Source: Brachypterus glaber (lineage: Eukaryota > Arthropoda > Insecta > Coleoptera > Kateretidae). From it: a stretch of DNA of 64,000 nt. This document shows positions 11,906 to 23,275 of this stretch, piece after piece. The notes beneath the pieces are model-generated. The model had not been told where the DNA came from, searched no databases, and saw nothing but the letters and a program-made list of their open reading frames with translations. Position 1 is the first letter of the stretch; every line of letters starts with the position of its first letter. The stretch is taken from positions 22,337,589 to 22,401,588 of the forward strand of contig OY294048.1 in NCBI GenBank assembly GCA_958510825.1. The letters run 5' to 3'. Made by a program: the position numbers and the translations under genes.

Positions 11906-13020
11906 TTGAAATTCGGTAAGGTATAAATTTTGGTTTCAACGAGGTTTTACGTTACTACAAATAAATAAATTATAGATTTTAGACAAATATTTATTATGTA
12001 ACACTACAGATCAAAATAAAGTCAAATAATAAAAAAATAGCCAACTTTTAGTGTTTTAATTTTAAATACTAGTTCTATCAAATGACCGGGATTTTAAAAG
12101 AGTTAATTAATTTTTGCCTTTTCGTAAAATACTGATGACGTCACATTAACTCAAACGAATAACTGTTTCGCCGAGCAGGTTATCTGCCAAGTTACGAATT
12201 TTTTTTAAGACAACCATACTGTGCGACTATCTAGTTATTTCATTTTGACAGTTTCCGTTTTAAAAATGGAGTTATACAAAACATTAACCTTTATTTTTAA
12301 TGCCACAGTAGAGCCATTTTAGACGTTGAAATAATTTGTTGATTTTACTTATGACATCATAACTTTGGTCATATAAAAATATTTAAATACCTACTTACAA
12401 GTTAAAACGCCAAAAATACACAAAACAGGTATAAAACACATGTACCAACTAAAGCCTAAGTAAGGTAACAACATCACTGCTACCATTTTTCCGCACGATG
12501 ATAATATTTTTTATATTATTTTTTGAAAAACACCGAAGCATAAGAAAAGGATGTTTTAAAAACCTAAAAAAATAAGAATTTATAATTAATTATTATAATT
12601 GTTAAATTGTACGTTCACAAATAGGAACTTCCAAGATAGAATGTATCAGTTAGCTAGCTTTTGTAGTAGGTTCTACCGAAACTGTTTCCGAGGCCAAAGG
12701 CTCTGTTGAACAATAAATTCTGCTATGATCCCGGTAATTCCCGGAAAAAAAGTTCCAGAACTGTAGACCCTAGATACTTGGGCTGATTGAATTTTCGCTA
12801 TTGTTTTAAATCTTTTAGCGATTTCAGGATGCTGATAAAAAGTATACAAAGAAAATTGAAAAAAAACATTAATCTTCCCCCGAGAGCCTAAAGATTCTTT
12901 AAAAACTCAAAGAGACACTTTTAATGTTAGGGCAAAAATGCTGACAATTAGTAACTTGCCTATTTTTTTTTGGTCCTGCCTCCCATTCGAGATAATATAA
13001 AAGAATGCATATTTTTAATA
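11906..13020. other. No gene recognised
   Basis: AT-rich sequence with no convincing frame, no clear inverted ends and no tail signature. Confidence 0.4.
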
Positions 13021-13021
13021 T

Positions 13022-13045
13022 ACAGGGTGACCCAAAAAAATGTAA
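13022..13045 (+). repeat. Solo TIR-like end (TACAGGGTGACCC)
   Basis: TACAGGGTGACCCAAAAAAA resembles the termini of TA-targeting MITEs elsewhere in the window (4174, 58807). No inverted partner was found nearby, so it is either a truncated element or chance. Sequence to about 13340 holds nothing else recognisable. Confidence 0.4.
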
Positions 13046-13344
13046 CCACAGTTTGGTTGTTTATAAAATGTTTATTAAATATTTGCTTTCAATGTTTGTA
13101 ACAAACTACATTAACGTATTTATTTTGTACTTAGTTCATATTTTTAAATTGATGACTATTCCTATCAGTACAGCGCTGGCACCGTGAAGCTATGAATCAC
13201 ACATATTTAAAATTATTTCATTCGGAATTTCAGAATAATCCCATTAGCGTTTGTATATTTTGTACCATAAACTTTATTGTTGAAAAAAAAACACCTTAAA
13301 AATCAGCAGGTTTTATACTATATTTTAATTAGTTGACGATTGCG

Positions 13345-15200
13345 ATATCAACAAGGAAAAAATAATTTCGCTACCGAAATATCGCGACCGAAACAACGCA
13401 AATTTTAATTTCGCAGCAACAAAATTTCGTAATGACCATAGACAAAGAACATAGATGAGCTGTCATCTCAAGGTTATATACATATTTACGAGTCCTCCAT
13501 TTTGATAGCAAGTTACGTCAGAAATCAGCCGGGAAATTGAAATTAGTGGGTAAAATGTAAATAAATAAAAGATATAACCTTACTTTTTAATGTTTTTATT
13601 ATTTACTGTCAAAGTATATCATTCTGTTTCTGTAGATATGAAATTATTTAATTCAAATCATAGATAAGATAAAAATATGTTTAGAAAACTAACATAGGTA
13701 ACCTTAGATTTCGAATACCTATGATAGGTATGCGTGAAATGCAATAACCACGTTTACATATACCCGCTAACTAACCTCTTATGTTATATTAAAAAAAATC
13801 AAACTAACCTAAAAAATATGATACTGCTGTCTGCAGGTAGCAGTTTTATGTTTCTACAACTTTTTATAAAACACGTCATTGCAAAGACTTTACTAGTTTT
13901 TTGAAAAAGCACTATAAAATATACAAAAAACACAGAAAGACTTTAAAAGTTCAAAAACGCTATGATATAGTCTATAATAAAATAAAATGTTCACCTTTCT
14001 ACCACAAAACACCAAACGCGTAGAAAAAATAACAGAAAAACCTTGAAAACAAACTCAAAACATACATAAATTAGGTTATGTTAACCTGTTGCACGAATAT
14101 GTTAGAGGTGTGTGCGAAGAATTATATTTTTATATTTAAATTACTGGTAAAAATAAATAAATATCTGTGTAGTATAACATATTGATTTAGTTTTTACATA
14201 TATACCAAACTGTTGCAACAAAACAATGACAAAAAGAAACTTTTACTGACTACTGAAGTGAAATGAAAAGACACATCTCTAACAAAGAAAATATTCCTAT
14301 CTAACGCAACACAGTGTTATCAACATAAAATATATATTTTTTTACTTTATGTTGGACAATTGGAATCAAAATGGAGGACGCATTCAGTCGGGACGCAGAA
14401 GTATGCGCAGACGGTCAAAAATCAATCTATTTGTTTATTTTGTCTATGGTAATGACATTAATTCTCGAACCAAAACTTCGCGAATCATTATATCGCATAA
14501 ATAGTTAGTTCGCCGGCCATAACTTCGCAAAATGCCAATTGTCGAATTCAATTAAAAAAAAAAATTGTATGTCTTTAAGAATATTTTTATAAATTCAATC
14601 GAATTTAATTTAGTACGCTGTTTGGTTTGCTTTCAAGAATGTCGGTCACAAATTTGGTTTGGTGTGTTGATTTCAGGATGAAACAGAATATGCGTGGCGA
14701 TATAATATTACCGAAGAAAAAATTTAAAAATCGTGCTAAACGTTTACAGGAAATCGTCTTCACATATAATAAAAATAATAAATTGACTTATTGAAGGGGC
14801 ATATGCCCAATTTACTTAGGTTTTTTTTTGGTATTTAACCAACTTTATAAAGTTTAGTTAGTTCGTTAGATTGAATTAATTTCATTGTTGTTTTTGCCTT
14901 TATAATATATATTATACAGGATACATTTTTGGGTAGGTTCTTTTTTTTCGACTTTTATAATACTGTGTTGCAGAATCAAATAAATATTTGAAATATTAAA
15001 AATTTGGTTGTTATTTTATTATTATTATTATAAAACAATAATATGCAATATTGTTGTGTGTTTCTAGTTTTGCAAAGTTTCGAACCATGCTAAATTTTTA
15101 TTACACGATGTTATGAGTATGCGTAATTTTGGTATGTAATGGCCAGGCAAAGTTTTGGTTTTGCGAAGTTTTGGTTTGCGATGTTTCGCGAAGCCTATGG
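13345..15200. mobile_element. Possible element with CG-containing subterminal motifs
   Basis: In otherwise CG-poor DNA, motifs of the type ACTTCGCGAA, TTTCGCAA and ATATCGCG recur densely at 13365-13435 and 14456-14535 and, mainly in reverse complement, at 15125-15195. Removing the insertion at 13436-14449 joins the first two clusters into one. Repeated short motifs near both ends in opposite orientation look like subterminal transposase-binding repeats of a DNA element. No exact termini or target duplication were identified, so limits are approximate. Confidence 0.4.
13436..14449. mobile_element. TIR element with 6 bp TSD (TAATGA), 1,014 bp
   Basis: The left end CCATAGACAAA and the right end TTTGTCTATGG (14439-14449) are exact inverted 11-mers. 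A second inverted block (GTCCTCCATTTTGAT near 13492 against ATCAAAATGGAGGAC near 14367) shows degenerate TIRs of ~80 bp. TAATGA occurs immediately outside both ends (13430-13435 and 14450-14455). There is no transposase frame. A 6 bp duplication is unusual among DNA transposon superfamilies; no family is assigned. Confidence 0.8.
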
Positions 15201-15388
15201 CCTTTTCATTTGTATTTCCTTTGTATTTTAAACCGCAGAATCCGAACCTGAACACTTAATTTATTAATCACGTCTGGTTTTTGAGAAAAATACCTGCAAC
15301 AATGACAAAAATAACCCATTTTACATTTTGATAGTGTTTTTCTCGAAAATGAAACGGGATAGCTAAATACTGTATACAGATTTGGATT

Positions 15389-15541
15389 TAAGGCACATTC
15401 AGAGACACTCATAACAAGCATAATACATAAGAATGCGATACCGTGATTAGCTTGCAAGGTGCATGACAGCACATCAAGCCAATCACGGCATCGTATTCTT
15501 ATGTATTATGCTTGTTATGTGAGCCTGCGGGTGTGCCCTTA
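15389..15541. mobile_element. Short palindromic MITE, ~153 bp
   Basis: The whole element is an inverted repeat. Arms start TAAGGCACATTC and end GTGTGCCCTTA, with a long well-matched inner block around CATAATACATAAGAATGCGA and its complement. A ~22 nt centre lies near 15453-15474. TTTAA/TTAG edges would fit a three-base TWA target as used by PIF/Harbinger elements, but this is inference. A minus-strand frame of 88 codons crossing it is an artefact. Confidence 0.8.
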
Positions 15542-15979
15542 GCGATCCAAGGTCTATTTAAAATGATATATAATACCGTTGTTGATCACCGAAATCCTTT
15601 TTTTTTGTGATAAGAAATATATTAATATTGCATTTTTTATTATATTGCAGTACCAAATAATTATATAATAATAGATTATAATTTTATGCAAGTAACTACT
15701 ATCAATATTTCTGCACTAAAATAAAATTAAAATGTGTTTATATACTATAGTATGATGAACTTTGGTCGGAAAGTGAGTATAAAAATGTATTTTTTGGATT
15801 TTCGACGAGTTTTTAGGCTCTCGGGCAAAACCAAAGTTCAATTTTTTTTTCAATTACCTTTGTACACTTTTTATTAGCATCCAGAAAGGCATATTTTCTG
15901 ATTACTTGCTAAACGATTTAAAACACAAGTAAAAATTTTACCACCCCTAATAGGGGCGTCGTACTTTACAGTGAAAAAA
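15542..15979. other. No gene recognised
   Basis: AT-rich with T/A runs; nothing supportable. Confidence 0.4.
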
Positions 15980-16073
15980 TTACCGCGCAGTTCATTACCT
16001 CGATCGCCATTACCGCGCATTTACTTTTACCGCTAAGTCCATTACCGCGCAGTCCATTGCCGCGAACGGGTTT
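15980..16073 (+). repeat. 15 bp tandem array, CCATTACCGCGCAGT type
   Basis: Six units start at TTACC/TTGCC positions 15980, 15995, 16010, 16027, 16042 and 16057, so the spacing is 15, 15, 17, 15 and 15 bp. Units carry CG-rich cores (ACCGCGCAG, ACCTCGATC, ACCGCTAAG, GCCGCGAAC) in otherwise CG-poor DNA. It lies just left of an inverted-repeat element (16095-16687). Confidence 0.8.
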
Positions 16074-16094
16074 ACTCCGAATACTGGATATGAG

Positions 16095-16687
16095 GTTCGC
16101 ATATACTGCCATCATAGCTTAAAATAACCTATTAGTCGTTATCATAGGCCCTGAAAAATCGAAATTAGACAATATGGTGCATCAATAAATCGAAGTAAAA
16201 AACGAAAAGTTAAGATATATTTGACATCTATACATTTCATAATATAAAGCAAACTAAAGTTTAATTAATAATTATAATTAATAAATATACTTAATTTTAC
16301 AAGAAAAATGTATATTAAAAATGCATATTTAAACCCTGAAGATGATTGAATAACTTTGGTACCTCAAATTAATGTTTAATATTCATCTCTTCAAATTTTT
16401 AAACATTCCACTTTTTGTAAAGGCGTTCTCTTTGTTTTTCCTTTTCGCTTTCTTTGAGTTAGTTTTTTGTTACTTTCGAGTACTCCAGTTTAATAAAAAA
16501 ATATTAGAGTTTTGTTCTCACAATGTGGCACATTTTAAAATAAATGTCCAAAACTATCATAAATAATGCGATTAAGTATACACTTGAGTTCAAATCTGAT
16601 CTACATCATTGCCTAATGGTCATTTTCTAAGGCTACTACATAAAAAATAATACGTTATTTTAAGCTATGACGGCAGTATAGGCGTCT
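16095..16687. mobile_element. TIR element, ~590 bp
   Basis: The left block ATACTGCCATCATAGCTTAA (from 16103) and its inverted partner ending at 16679 match at 25 of 26 bases, with weaker similarity extending ~50 bp inward. No coding capacity. Termini are not exactly defined and no duplication was recognised. Confidence 0.65.
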
Positions 16688-16811
16688 AACTTAAAATTAG
16701 TTCTGTCCACATGTGTCGCATACAATGTTTCTTAGAGGGTCATAATAAAAAATGCAGTTAAATTGAAAATAAAAATTATTTAAAAAAATTTCTTTTGAGG
16801 TTATGTTAATA

Positions 16812-17346
16812 TACAGTGCCTACATAAAGTCTAGAATCACCCGATTAAACTTTCAGTTAAAAGTTAAAAAAAAAACGCTCGGCAAAGTTGATTTTTATTT
16901 TTAATTTTGCAAATTTTAGTGTAAAAAAAAGTTATTAAAATTTTCTCCCCCTTTTACCGTCGCATCACAATTTTTTTTTTCAGATAGCAACCTACCCCTT
17001 GCGACACATCGGTGAAAAGGTTATTTATTAAGCTTTCTAACCGTGCAAGATAAAGCCTTATTTGGCAGGGCTTATGAAAAAATGGGTGGCTATTTGAAAA
17101 AAAAATTGGAATGGGTGGGTGCAAGGGGGTGAGCATTGTAATAATATTTGGTGTAAACCAAAATTTTCAAAATAAAAAATAAAAATCGACCTGTCTAAGC
17201 ATTTTTTTCTTTAATTTGATAACTTTTTTTACACCAAAATTTGCAAAATTAAAAATAAAAATCGACCTGTTCGAGCATTTTTTTAAAAGATTTTTAAGTG
17301 AAAAATTAATCGGGTGATTCAATACTTAATGTAAGCACTCCATGTA
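16812..17346. mobile_element. TIR element (TACAGTGCCTACA), ~535 bp
   Basis: The left end TACAGTGCCTACATAAAGTC and the right end (…AATGTAAGCACTCCATGTA) are inverted. Further inverted matches include AATCACCCGATTAA and a block near 16890-16935 (TTTTTATTTTTAATTTTGCA). The left end follows a TA. The right half contains two tandem copies of a ~75 bp block ending CGACCTGTyyrAGCATTTTT (17138-17212 and 17213-17286). No transposase frame. The TA target suggests Tc1/mariner-type mobilisation. Confidence 0.7.
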
Positions 17347-17920
17347 AAATCAATAACATTAAACAAAATGTGTATTGACCATAAAATTTCCTATAAAGTA
17401 TTATTATTCAATAAGCATATAATGATGATAGGCGAGTGGCGTAATCACCCGAATGATTAGATATTATACGCTAGTATAATACTATATTTTATCCAGAGCC
17501 GTTTTAAAGTTTAACACGGTCTATTTTTACATACCCATGTTAATGTTAGCTTACTTATACCTTATAAAGTTTACTTTAAGAAAAAAAATCCTTACCTTTA
17601 TAAAAAAATCTTTTCCAATTGTGATAAAAAATGCAGAAAATCCTATGGGTTTCATTAAATTTTGATAGAAAATAAGTAAAGTAATTCTATTTTGTTTGTT
17701 AAGCATATACCATGAGCACAGGCTCAATTTTGTGTATATTTTACCATACTGAAAAACAAATTAATGCATATTAGAATTTGATTGTCAGTGAGAGACTATT
17801 TTTTTAATTATTATTTTTATTACATAATTATTAATGTTATAAACTTATAGCCCAATGTGACTGAGAGTATATTCGGAATTTTTTCTATAAAACCACTTTT
17901 TAATCAATTGTGCCTTAATG
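17347..17920. other. No gene recognised
   Basis: AT-rich. GGCGTAATCACCCGAATGAT near 17446 resembles a short piece of the neighbouring TIR. Confidence 0.35.
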
Positions 17921-18170
17921 CACTGATAAAACAGTTTATTTGTTTCAACTAAATATTTTGTTGGATATGGCCAATCGAATTATTTGGTTGTGACAAATAA
18001 ATTTTATTTCTGCCAAATAAAATATTTTGTTCCCATTAATAATCATTTTTAAATTAAATTATTTGTTTGCATGAACTAAATATTTATTTGATTCAAATAA
18101 AATTTGTTACTCACGACCAAATAATTTAATTGGTCATATCCAAATAAATCCTTTTTATCATCCTTGATGT
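17921..18170 (-). mobile_element. Palindromic CACTGATA-family MITE, copy A
   Basis: Starts CACTGATAAAACAGTTTATT and contains GGATATGGCCAATCGAATTA, then the inverted counterpart TAATTTAATTGGTCATATCC near 18125-18141. The unit is therefore itself a palindrome. It lies in inverted orientation to copies B (18199-18448) and C (19275-19523). No coding capacity. Confidence 0.8.
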
Positions 18171-18198
18171 TTAGTGTGTGCAAATGTCAAATTAAAAA

Positions 18199-18448
18199 TA
18201 CACTGATAAAAAAGATAATTTTGATTTATTTGGATATGGCCAATTAAATTATTTGGTTACGAGTAACAAATTTTATTTGGGTCAAATAAATATTTAGTTC
18301 ATACATATTTTAATCTCAAAATCATTTATTAATGGGAACAAAATAGTTTATTTGACAGAAATAAAATTTATTTGTCACAACCAAATAATTCAATTGGCCA
18401 TATCCAACCAAATTTTTGTACACACAAATAAACTGTTTTATCAGTGTA
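18199..18448 (+). mobile_element. Palindromic CACTGATA-family MITE, copy B
   Basis: Bounded by TACACTGATAAAA and TTTTATCAGTGTA, a clear TIR. Inside, TATGGCCAATTAAATTATTT and its complement (near 18390-18411) form long arms. It is adjacent and inverted to copy A, so A plus B together form a larger palindrome (17921-18448). Confidence 0.85.
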
Positions 18449-18531
18449 TGTATTCCGTATGATACAAATCAAGTCTTATGCTCTTTTTTTATTTAAATTA
18501 GCTAAATTTCTTTAATTTTCATCAATTAATT

Positions 18532-19138
18532 TGGAACGGCTAGTTTTAAAAAGTTTCTCCTAAAACTCCGATGTATTTTTTTTTTGATTATGATTGTGTT
18601 ACCTGAAATACACCATGCATAAAATAATGCATAAAATACACCATGGTGTATTTTATGCGTTCTGTGTAATACTTAAAAAAATTGTTGGATGGCTCTTTTT
18701 GCAGCATCGTCTTAAACTTAACACTTTTACCAAGAAACAGGGATTCATCTTTGATCTAATAATAAAGACCAGCATCTTTAAAGATTGCTGCTGAATCCAT
18801 ATCTGTTCTTATGCCGTTCCAAAACTATAGACTTTCAAACTTGGGCTAAAATTTCAACTTCCTGATTATAAAATATAATATTTCTCAAAAACTACACTAA
18901 ATTTTATGAAAAGATATAGATTCAGCAGTTCAAAATCTATAAAATAGCTTGTTTTTTATTAAGGCAGAGATGAATCCCTGTTCCTTGTTAAGTTTTAAAA
19001 GATGCTGCAAAAAAGCCATTAAACGATTTTTTTAATTTTTACAAAGGATGCATAAAATACACCACAGAATCACAATCTGAAAAAACATCGGAGTTGCCAG
19101 ACCTTTTATGTAAAACTTTTTAAAACTAGCAGTGTTGG
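18532..19138. mobile_element. Foldback element, ~600 bp, ~250 bp arms
   Basis: The left arm from 18539 (GCTAGTTTTAAAAAGTTT) is inverted at the right arm ending 19130. Shared inner blocks include AACTCCGATGT, ACACCA…GCATAAAATACACCA, GCAGCATC and ACAGGGATTCATC. The loop is about 18790-18900. The left arm holds a perfect 30 bp palindrome at 18629-18658. A 66-codon plus-strand frame inside is not credible as a gene. Confidence 0.8.
18629..18658. repeat. Perfect 30 bp palindrome
   Basis: GCATAAAATACACCA followed immediately by its exact complement. The left arm of the host foldback thus has an internal cruciform not matched in the right arm. Confidence 0.9.
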
Positions 19139-19274
19139 TAAATATTACAATAATTATAAAAGTACACGGTGCAGTGTATTCAAAATGGATTTATCTAAAA
19201 TTTTCACCTCCATAGAAAATTCTTGTTAATTCTTAGTCCAAATATACGAACAAATAAAGCGTAAATGAAAACAA

Positions 19275-19523
19275 GCCTTGAAGAAATGTAAAAAGGATTT
19301 ATTTGGATATGGCCAATTAAATTATTTGGTTGTGAGTAACAAATTTTATTTAACTCAAATAAATATTTTGTTCATGTAAATAAATATATTAATTTCCAAA
19401 TGATTTATTAATGGGAACAAAATAGTTTATTTGACAGAAATAAAATTTATTTGTCACAATCAAATAATTTAATTGGCCATATCGAACCAAATATTTACTT
19501 GACAAAAATAAGCTATCAGTGTA
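19275..19523 (+). mobile_element. Palindromic CACTGATA-family MITE, copy C
   Basis: Direct repeat of copy B, sharing GGATATGGCCAATTAAATTA, GGGAACAAAATAGTTTATTT and TTGGCCATATC. It ends TATCAGTGTA (19514-19523). The left terminus is degraded: it begins near GTAAAAAGGATTTATTTGG, without a CACTGATA end. Confidence 0.8.
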
Positions 19524-20224
19524 GTAAATGGTATTGCATTTTCCTAAATACTTTAAATAATTTTTTTTTCAAAAAAGAAAATTTTTCAACATTTTTTTTT
19601 AATTTTTTTTGTGAAAAACGAAAAATTTTAGAAAAAAAAATTAATTTTGAAAAAAAAATTGATTTAGTTAAAAAAAAAGTCAAACTACTGATTTTATTAA
19701 TGTTTTACTGGCTATAAAATAATTTTTAATTTTCAAAATGTTCTTCCAGACAAACAAATAAAAGATTACTTACGCAACAAAATCGCGTTTTGCTTTTCAA
19801 AATTGGTTTGAACATAAAAAAAGTTGTATACTCATAATTAGGCTATAAAAAAATATAGTTAGAGTATTTGATGTAATTTTTATATATTTACCTCATCAGT
19901 TACTGTTTGACAAAGATGACATACACTATATAAGTTTACAACTAAACTTCCACCCACAAGTATAACTCTTGTATTCGTGTAATTTTCTGTCTAAAATATA
20001 TGTATAAATTACTAGTTGTAGTAGTAGTAGTAATAGTAGTAGAAGTGGGGAGGCAACTATGTCGATATGGAATTTTTTTGTCTAACCCGAGCTGTCCCGA
20101 CTATGCCACTATCCCACCCCCACGCTAAATCTATTCGACCTTTATAATGTACTTTTTAAACTTTGAGAGACAATAGTATTACTAACCTAATAAGAAAATG
20201 AAACATATCCAACTCAAATTAGCC
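19524..20224. other. No gene; A/T homopolymers and a GTA microsatellite
   Basis: T and A runs at 19560-19680 create a spurious Phe/Lys-rich frame. A (GTA)n microsatellite lies at about 20016-20042. Nothing else is recognised. Confidence 0.45.
20016..20042 (+). repeat. (GTA)n microsatellite
   Basis: About nine imperfect GTA units with one AAT interruption. Confidence 0.85.
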
Positions 20225-20239
20225 TCTCGAGAGATAGAA

Positions 20240-20830
20240 ATGTTATTTTACGGGTGAAAACACCCGTTATTAAAATCGAACCAAAAATCAATTTTTTTTT
20301 TTGATATTCTGGTTTAGAATGTCATGAAACGTCGATAAAATGTGAAAGAATTGGGTGTTGAAAAATGTCGGTCTGTATGTCTGTGTGTCTGTCTGTTTGT
20401 CTATCTGCCTCTCTGTCTTTGTCTGTATGTAAACCTTATAACTTTTGAACTGAACGTCCGATTTGAAAAATTCTTTCACCAAAGGATTCAGGACCTTTTC
20501 TATTTGCGTCATATATCAAATATGGTTAATATTAGCGTAGGGCAAGGGGGTTAAAATGGACAAAAACTATAATTTTTAGCGATATCTCACTTATTATTTA
20601 TAGTAGGACAAATTTTTTGCATAAATGAAAATAATGTGATCATTTTTATCGTAGGACTATTAAATTCCGAGATATAGGCATTTTAATAAATTTTAATATG
20701 ATTATACATTTTTATTCGATTGATTCTAAAAGCGACACTTTTTGTTCTTGTTTTACGGGCGAAAAGTTCAAATTTGTGGCCCTAGAGCCAAAAAGTTTTT
20801 TTCGCCCGCTAACTAAAACTTGTTATTTTT
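20240..20830 (+). repeat. Interspersed repeat with TCTG microsatellite
   Basis: Begins at a short hairpin (ACGGGTGAAAACACCCGT near 20250-20267), then a (TCTG/TGTC)n tract at 20370-20431, then AACTTTTGAACTGAACGTCC-type sequence. It ends near a second hairpin (GGGCGAAAAG near 20758 against CTTTTTTTCGCCC near 20800). Sequences with a TCTG tract followed by an ACTTTTGAAC block are a familiar dispersed repeat type in insects. Frames over the tract on both strands are simple-repeat artefacts. Confidence 0.5.
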
Positions 20831-21884
20831 AAGCTTTTTAAAAGAAGATACTTTACCTTTACTGTAATATTTATAAAGAAATATGACCTTTTGGTCACTT
20901 TTGGTCTTGAACTAACTGTTCTTTTTGACCAGATACAGTTATTATAATCATTTCATACAAAATAAAATTTTTTTATTCACAATCACAATAAAACATAAAA
21001 TACTACCAACATATTTACATTTAAATTTAATTTAAATGTTTAGTTGCTCTCATAGCGCGCCATCTATGTGGTAAAATCTAAAGCCAAAGCAGGTTAGAAA
21101 AGAGATAACTTTTCCAAGTTTTTAAAACGAAAATAAAAATTATATACTTTTCAACTTTTATAGTACACAAAATAGGCATTTTCCTGTATGATTGTAAATA
21201 AAATGTATATCCTACTTTTTATCTCACTTTCTAAAACTGGTAAGGTTATAACCTTGATATAAATAGAGATAACATTTTATTAGATTAACAAAGTTGTGCT
21301 GCCTGTATGTTGCAAGTTGCAAAAATACACAGAATACTAAATAATAATAATAATAATAAATAAATTATGTAATTACATTAAACAACAAATAAACTAAGAA
21401 TTAGCGTGAAAATGCAAAATTTTAAGAGTATTACCCTAACAGAAAATTTCAGTATTTAAATACTAAAAAATGGTGCACACTCTAAAGTCCGTCATTCTTT
21501 CAGTAGTATTAACTGTAATAATTAAAGCAAATTCAGCATTTCAGAAGTTGAATTTACAATATTTATTAAAATTAACCTCAATATTACTCGGTTTAGTAAA
21601 ATCTCAGCTCTTTTCCCGTCGCACTCTAAATTTGTCCTGTCAGTACAATAATTTTGCATTAAAATTCATGCATGTGGTCCAAAAACCCAGCATATTTACA
21701 GACAGTCCCGAAAATTACAAGAGCCGGTAATACTGCTTGAAATACCCCTTAAATTCGCTGCTTAAATTACTGTGAAATCACAGGTAAAAATTTACGTTTT
21801 TACAGATAACAGCAAATTTACAGTACTGATTTAAATTTACCGCTGTCGAGCATACATCAAAATGGTGCCTGCCTTATTTTTTAC
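20831..21884. other. No gene recognised; AAT microsatellite
   Basis: An (AAT)n run lies at 21341-21365. AT-rich sequence otherwise. An 86-codon plus frame at 21470-21730 has no recognisable domain and no supporting context. Confidence 0.35.
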
Positions 21885-23275
21885 CTAGTTTGTCTCTCCT
21901 CTTTTTCCTTTTCTTCCATTATTTTCTTCATAAGGCTTTCTACTAGGAACCAGTTTTGGTTGTTTTGGACCATAAACGTCACTAGGTTTTCCGTGATTAG
22001 TATTCCAGTTTCTGCTTGAGTCTCTTCTCTATACTCGCTCCATCGCGGTCATTCAAAAAATGTGTGTTCTGCTGCTATCCACAGTATATACACTTATCCT
22101 TCAGGGTTTTCTTTATACATTTTGTATAACTTCGGAATGAGCCATGTCCTGTCATTAACTGGGTCATGAAATAACTATGTACATCTGCTTGCTCATAGAT
22201 TTTCCTGCGCTCTTCCACGGTAAGTTCTATGGGTACTATACCTGCTACTACATACAATGCCTCGGCAGATACTGTCCTATATGCTCTGGTTATCCTTATC
22301 AGCATTTTCCTTTGTACCCTTTGCAGTTTTTCTTTGTACCACTTAAACTTTAAGGTTTCATACCATATTGGTGCTCCATACAGTATTATGGAGTGCACCA
22401 AACCACAGAGCATTTCTCTTTTCTTGCTTCTAGGCCCCCTTATATTAGGCATTATCCCTATTAGCATTTCACTCATCACTATTCCTAGATATCGAATATG
22501 TTTGGTCGGTTGGATTTCCCTTTCCCCTAACATGAACTTTACCTGGGCTTATTTTCTTGGTTCTTTTAGAATCACAGCTTCCGTCTTATCAGAGGCCAGT
22601 TTGGATTTAATCCATAAGCTAATTCTCATCAGTTGTCCTAAAGATAAGCTCCTCCACATTATCCGCAATTATGACTATAGCCAAATCATCTGCATACCCT
22701 ATTATATCAACTCCTTCTGACAAGTCTAGACAAAGAACACCATCGTATAAGATGTTCCATAGAGTCAGTCCTAAGACTGAGTCCTGTGGACTCTGGTAGT
22801 CACTTAAAATTTTTTTTTTCCTTGTTGACCTCAATGCTTCCATTTTTAAAGTAGTTTCTTATTATATTTATTAGGTATTTAGGTATTCTCCTTTTTTGGA
22901 GCTCACTTAATATTTTTGACCAGGACGCTTATTAAAGACATTTTTAACATCCAGTGTAACCAGAACACACCACTTTCCCCTTTTCTTTTAGCCTTTTTTA
23001 CTAGCTCTACTGCTTGGATCGTAGGCCTTCCTTTTCTAAACCCAAATTGTCTGTCCGAAAGTCGTCCCGACCTGTCAATTTTATCCTCAAGCCTTTTCCT
23101 GATTACGGCTTGTATAATTTTCTCATAGTGTTTAGCAGGGAGAGTGGCCTGTATACTGTGGGCTGTTGGTTTTTCTTTCTTTCTTTGGAATTAAAAGTAG
23201 TCTGGAGAGTTTCCATTCTTCTGGAAAATTTTATTTACTCAGAATCCCATTTAGGAGTTCAAGCGTATGTTATGG
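21885..23275 (-). pseudogene. R1-clade LINE fragment a: RT and C-terminal finger region
   Basis: Read right to left, this encodes RT from LIP and FGFRKGRPTIQAVE through the catalytic block (IIGYADDLAIVI near 22700), thumb sequence with HIRYLGIVM and SIILYGAPIW, and a C-terminal region with RVQRKMLIRITRAYRT and LMTGHGSFRSY followed by a zinc-finger start (C-IYCG). It ends at a stop at 21885-21887. The GHG and Cys motifs are characteristic of R1/TRAS-type insect LINEs. Stops and frameshifts break it into pieces (22075-22533, 22619-22843, 22900-23130), and the GxPQGS box reads SPQDS. No endonuclease is present, so it is 5'-truncated at the junction with fragment b. Confidence 0.85.

Noticed and set aside
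15206..15472. An 88-codon minus frame across the 15389-15541 palindrome.
   Set aside because: About half of it is MITE arm sequence; not a gene.
19451..19717. An 88-codon plus frame.
   Set aside because: It starts in MITE copy C and continues through T and A homopolymers, giving Phe/Lys runs.
22229..22720. A 163-codon plus-strand frame.
   Set aside because: It is the antisense of R1 fragment a, whose RT motifs read on the minus strand.
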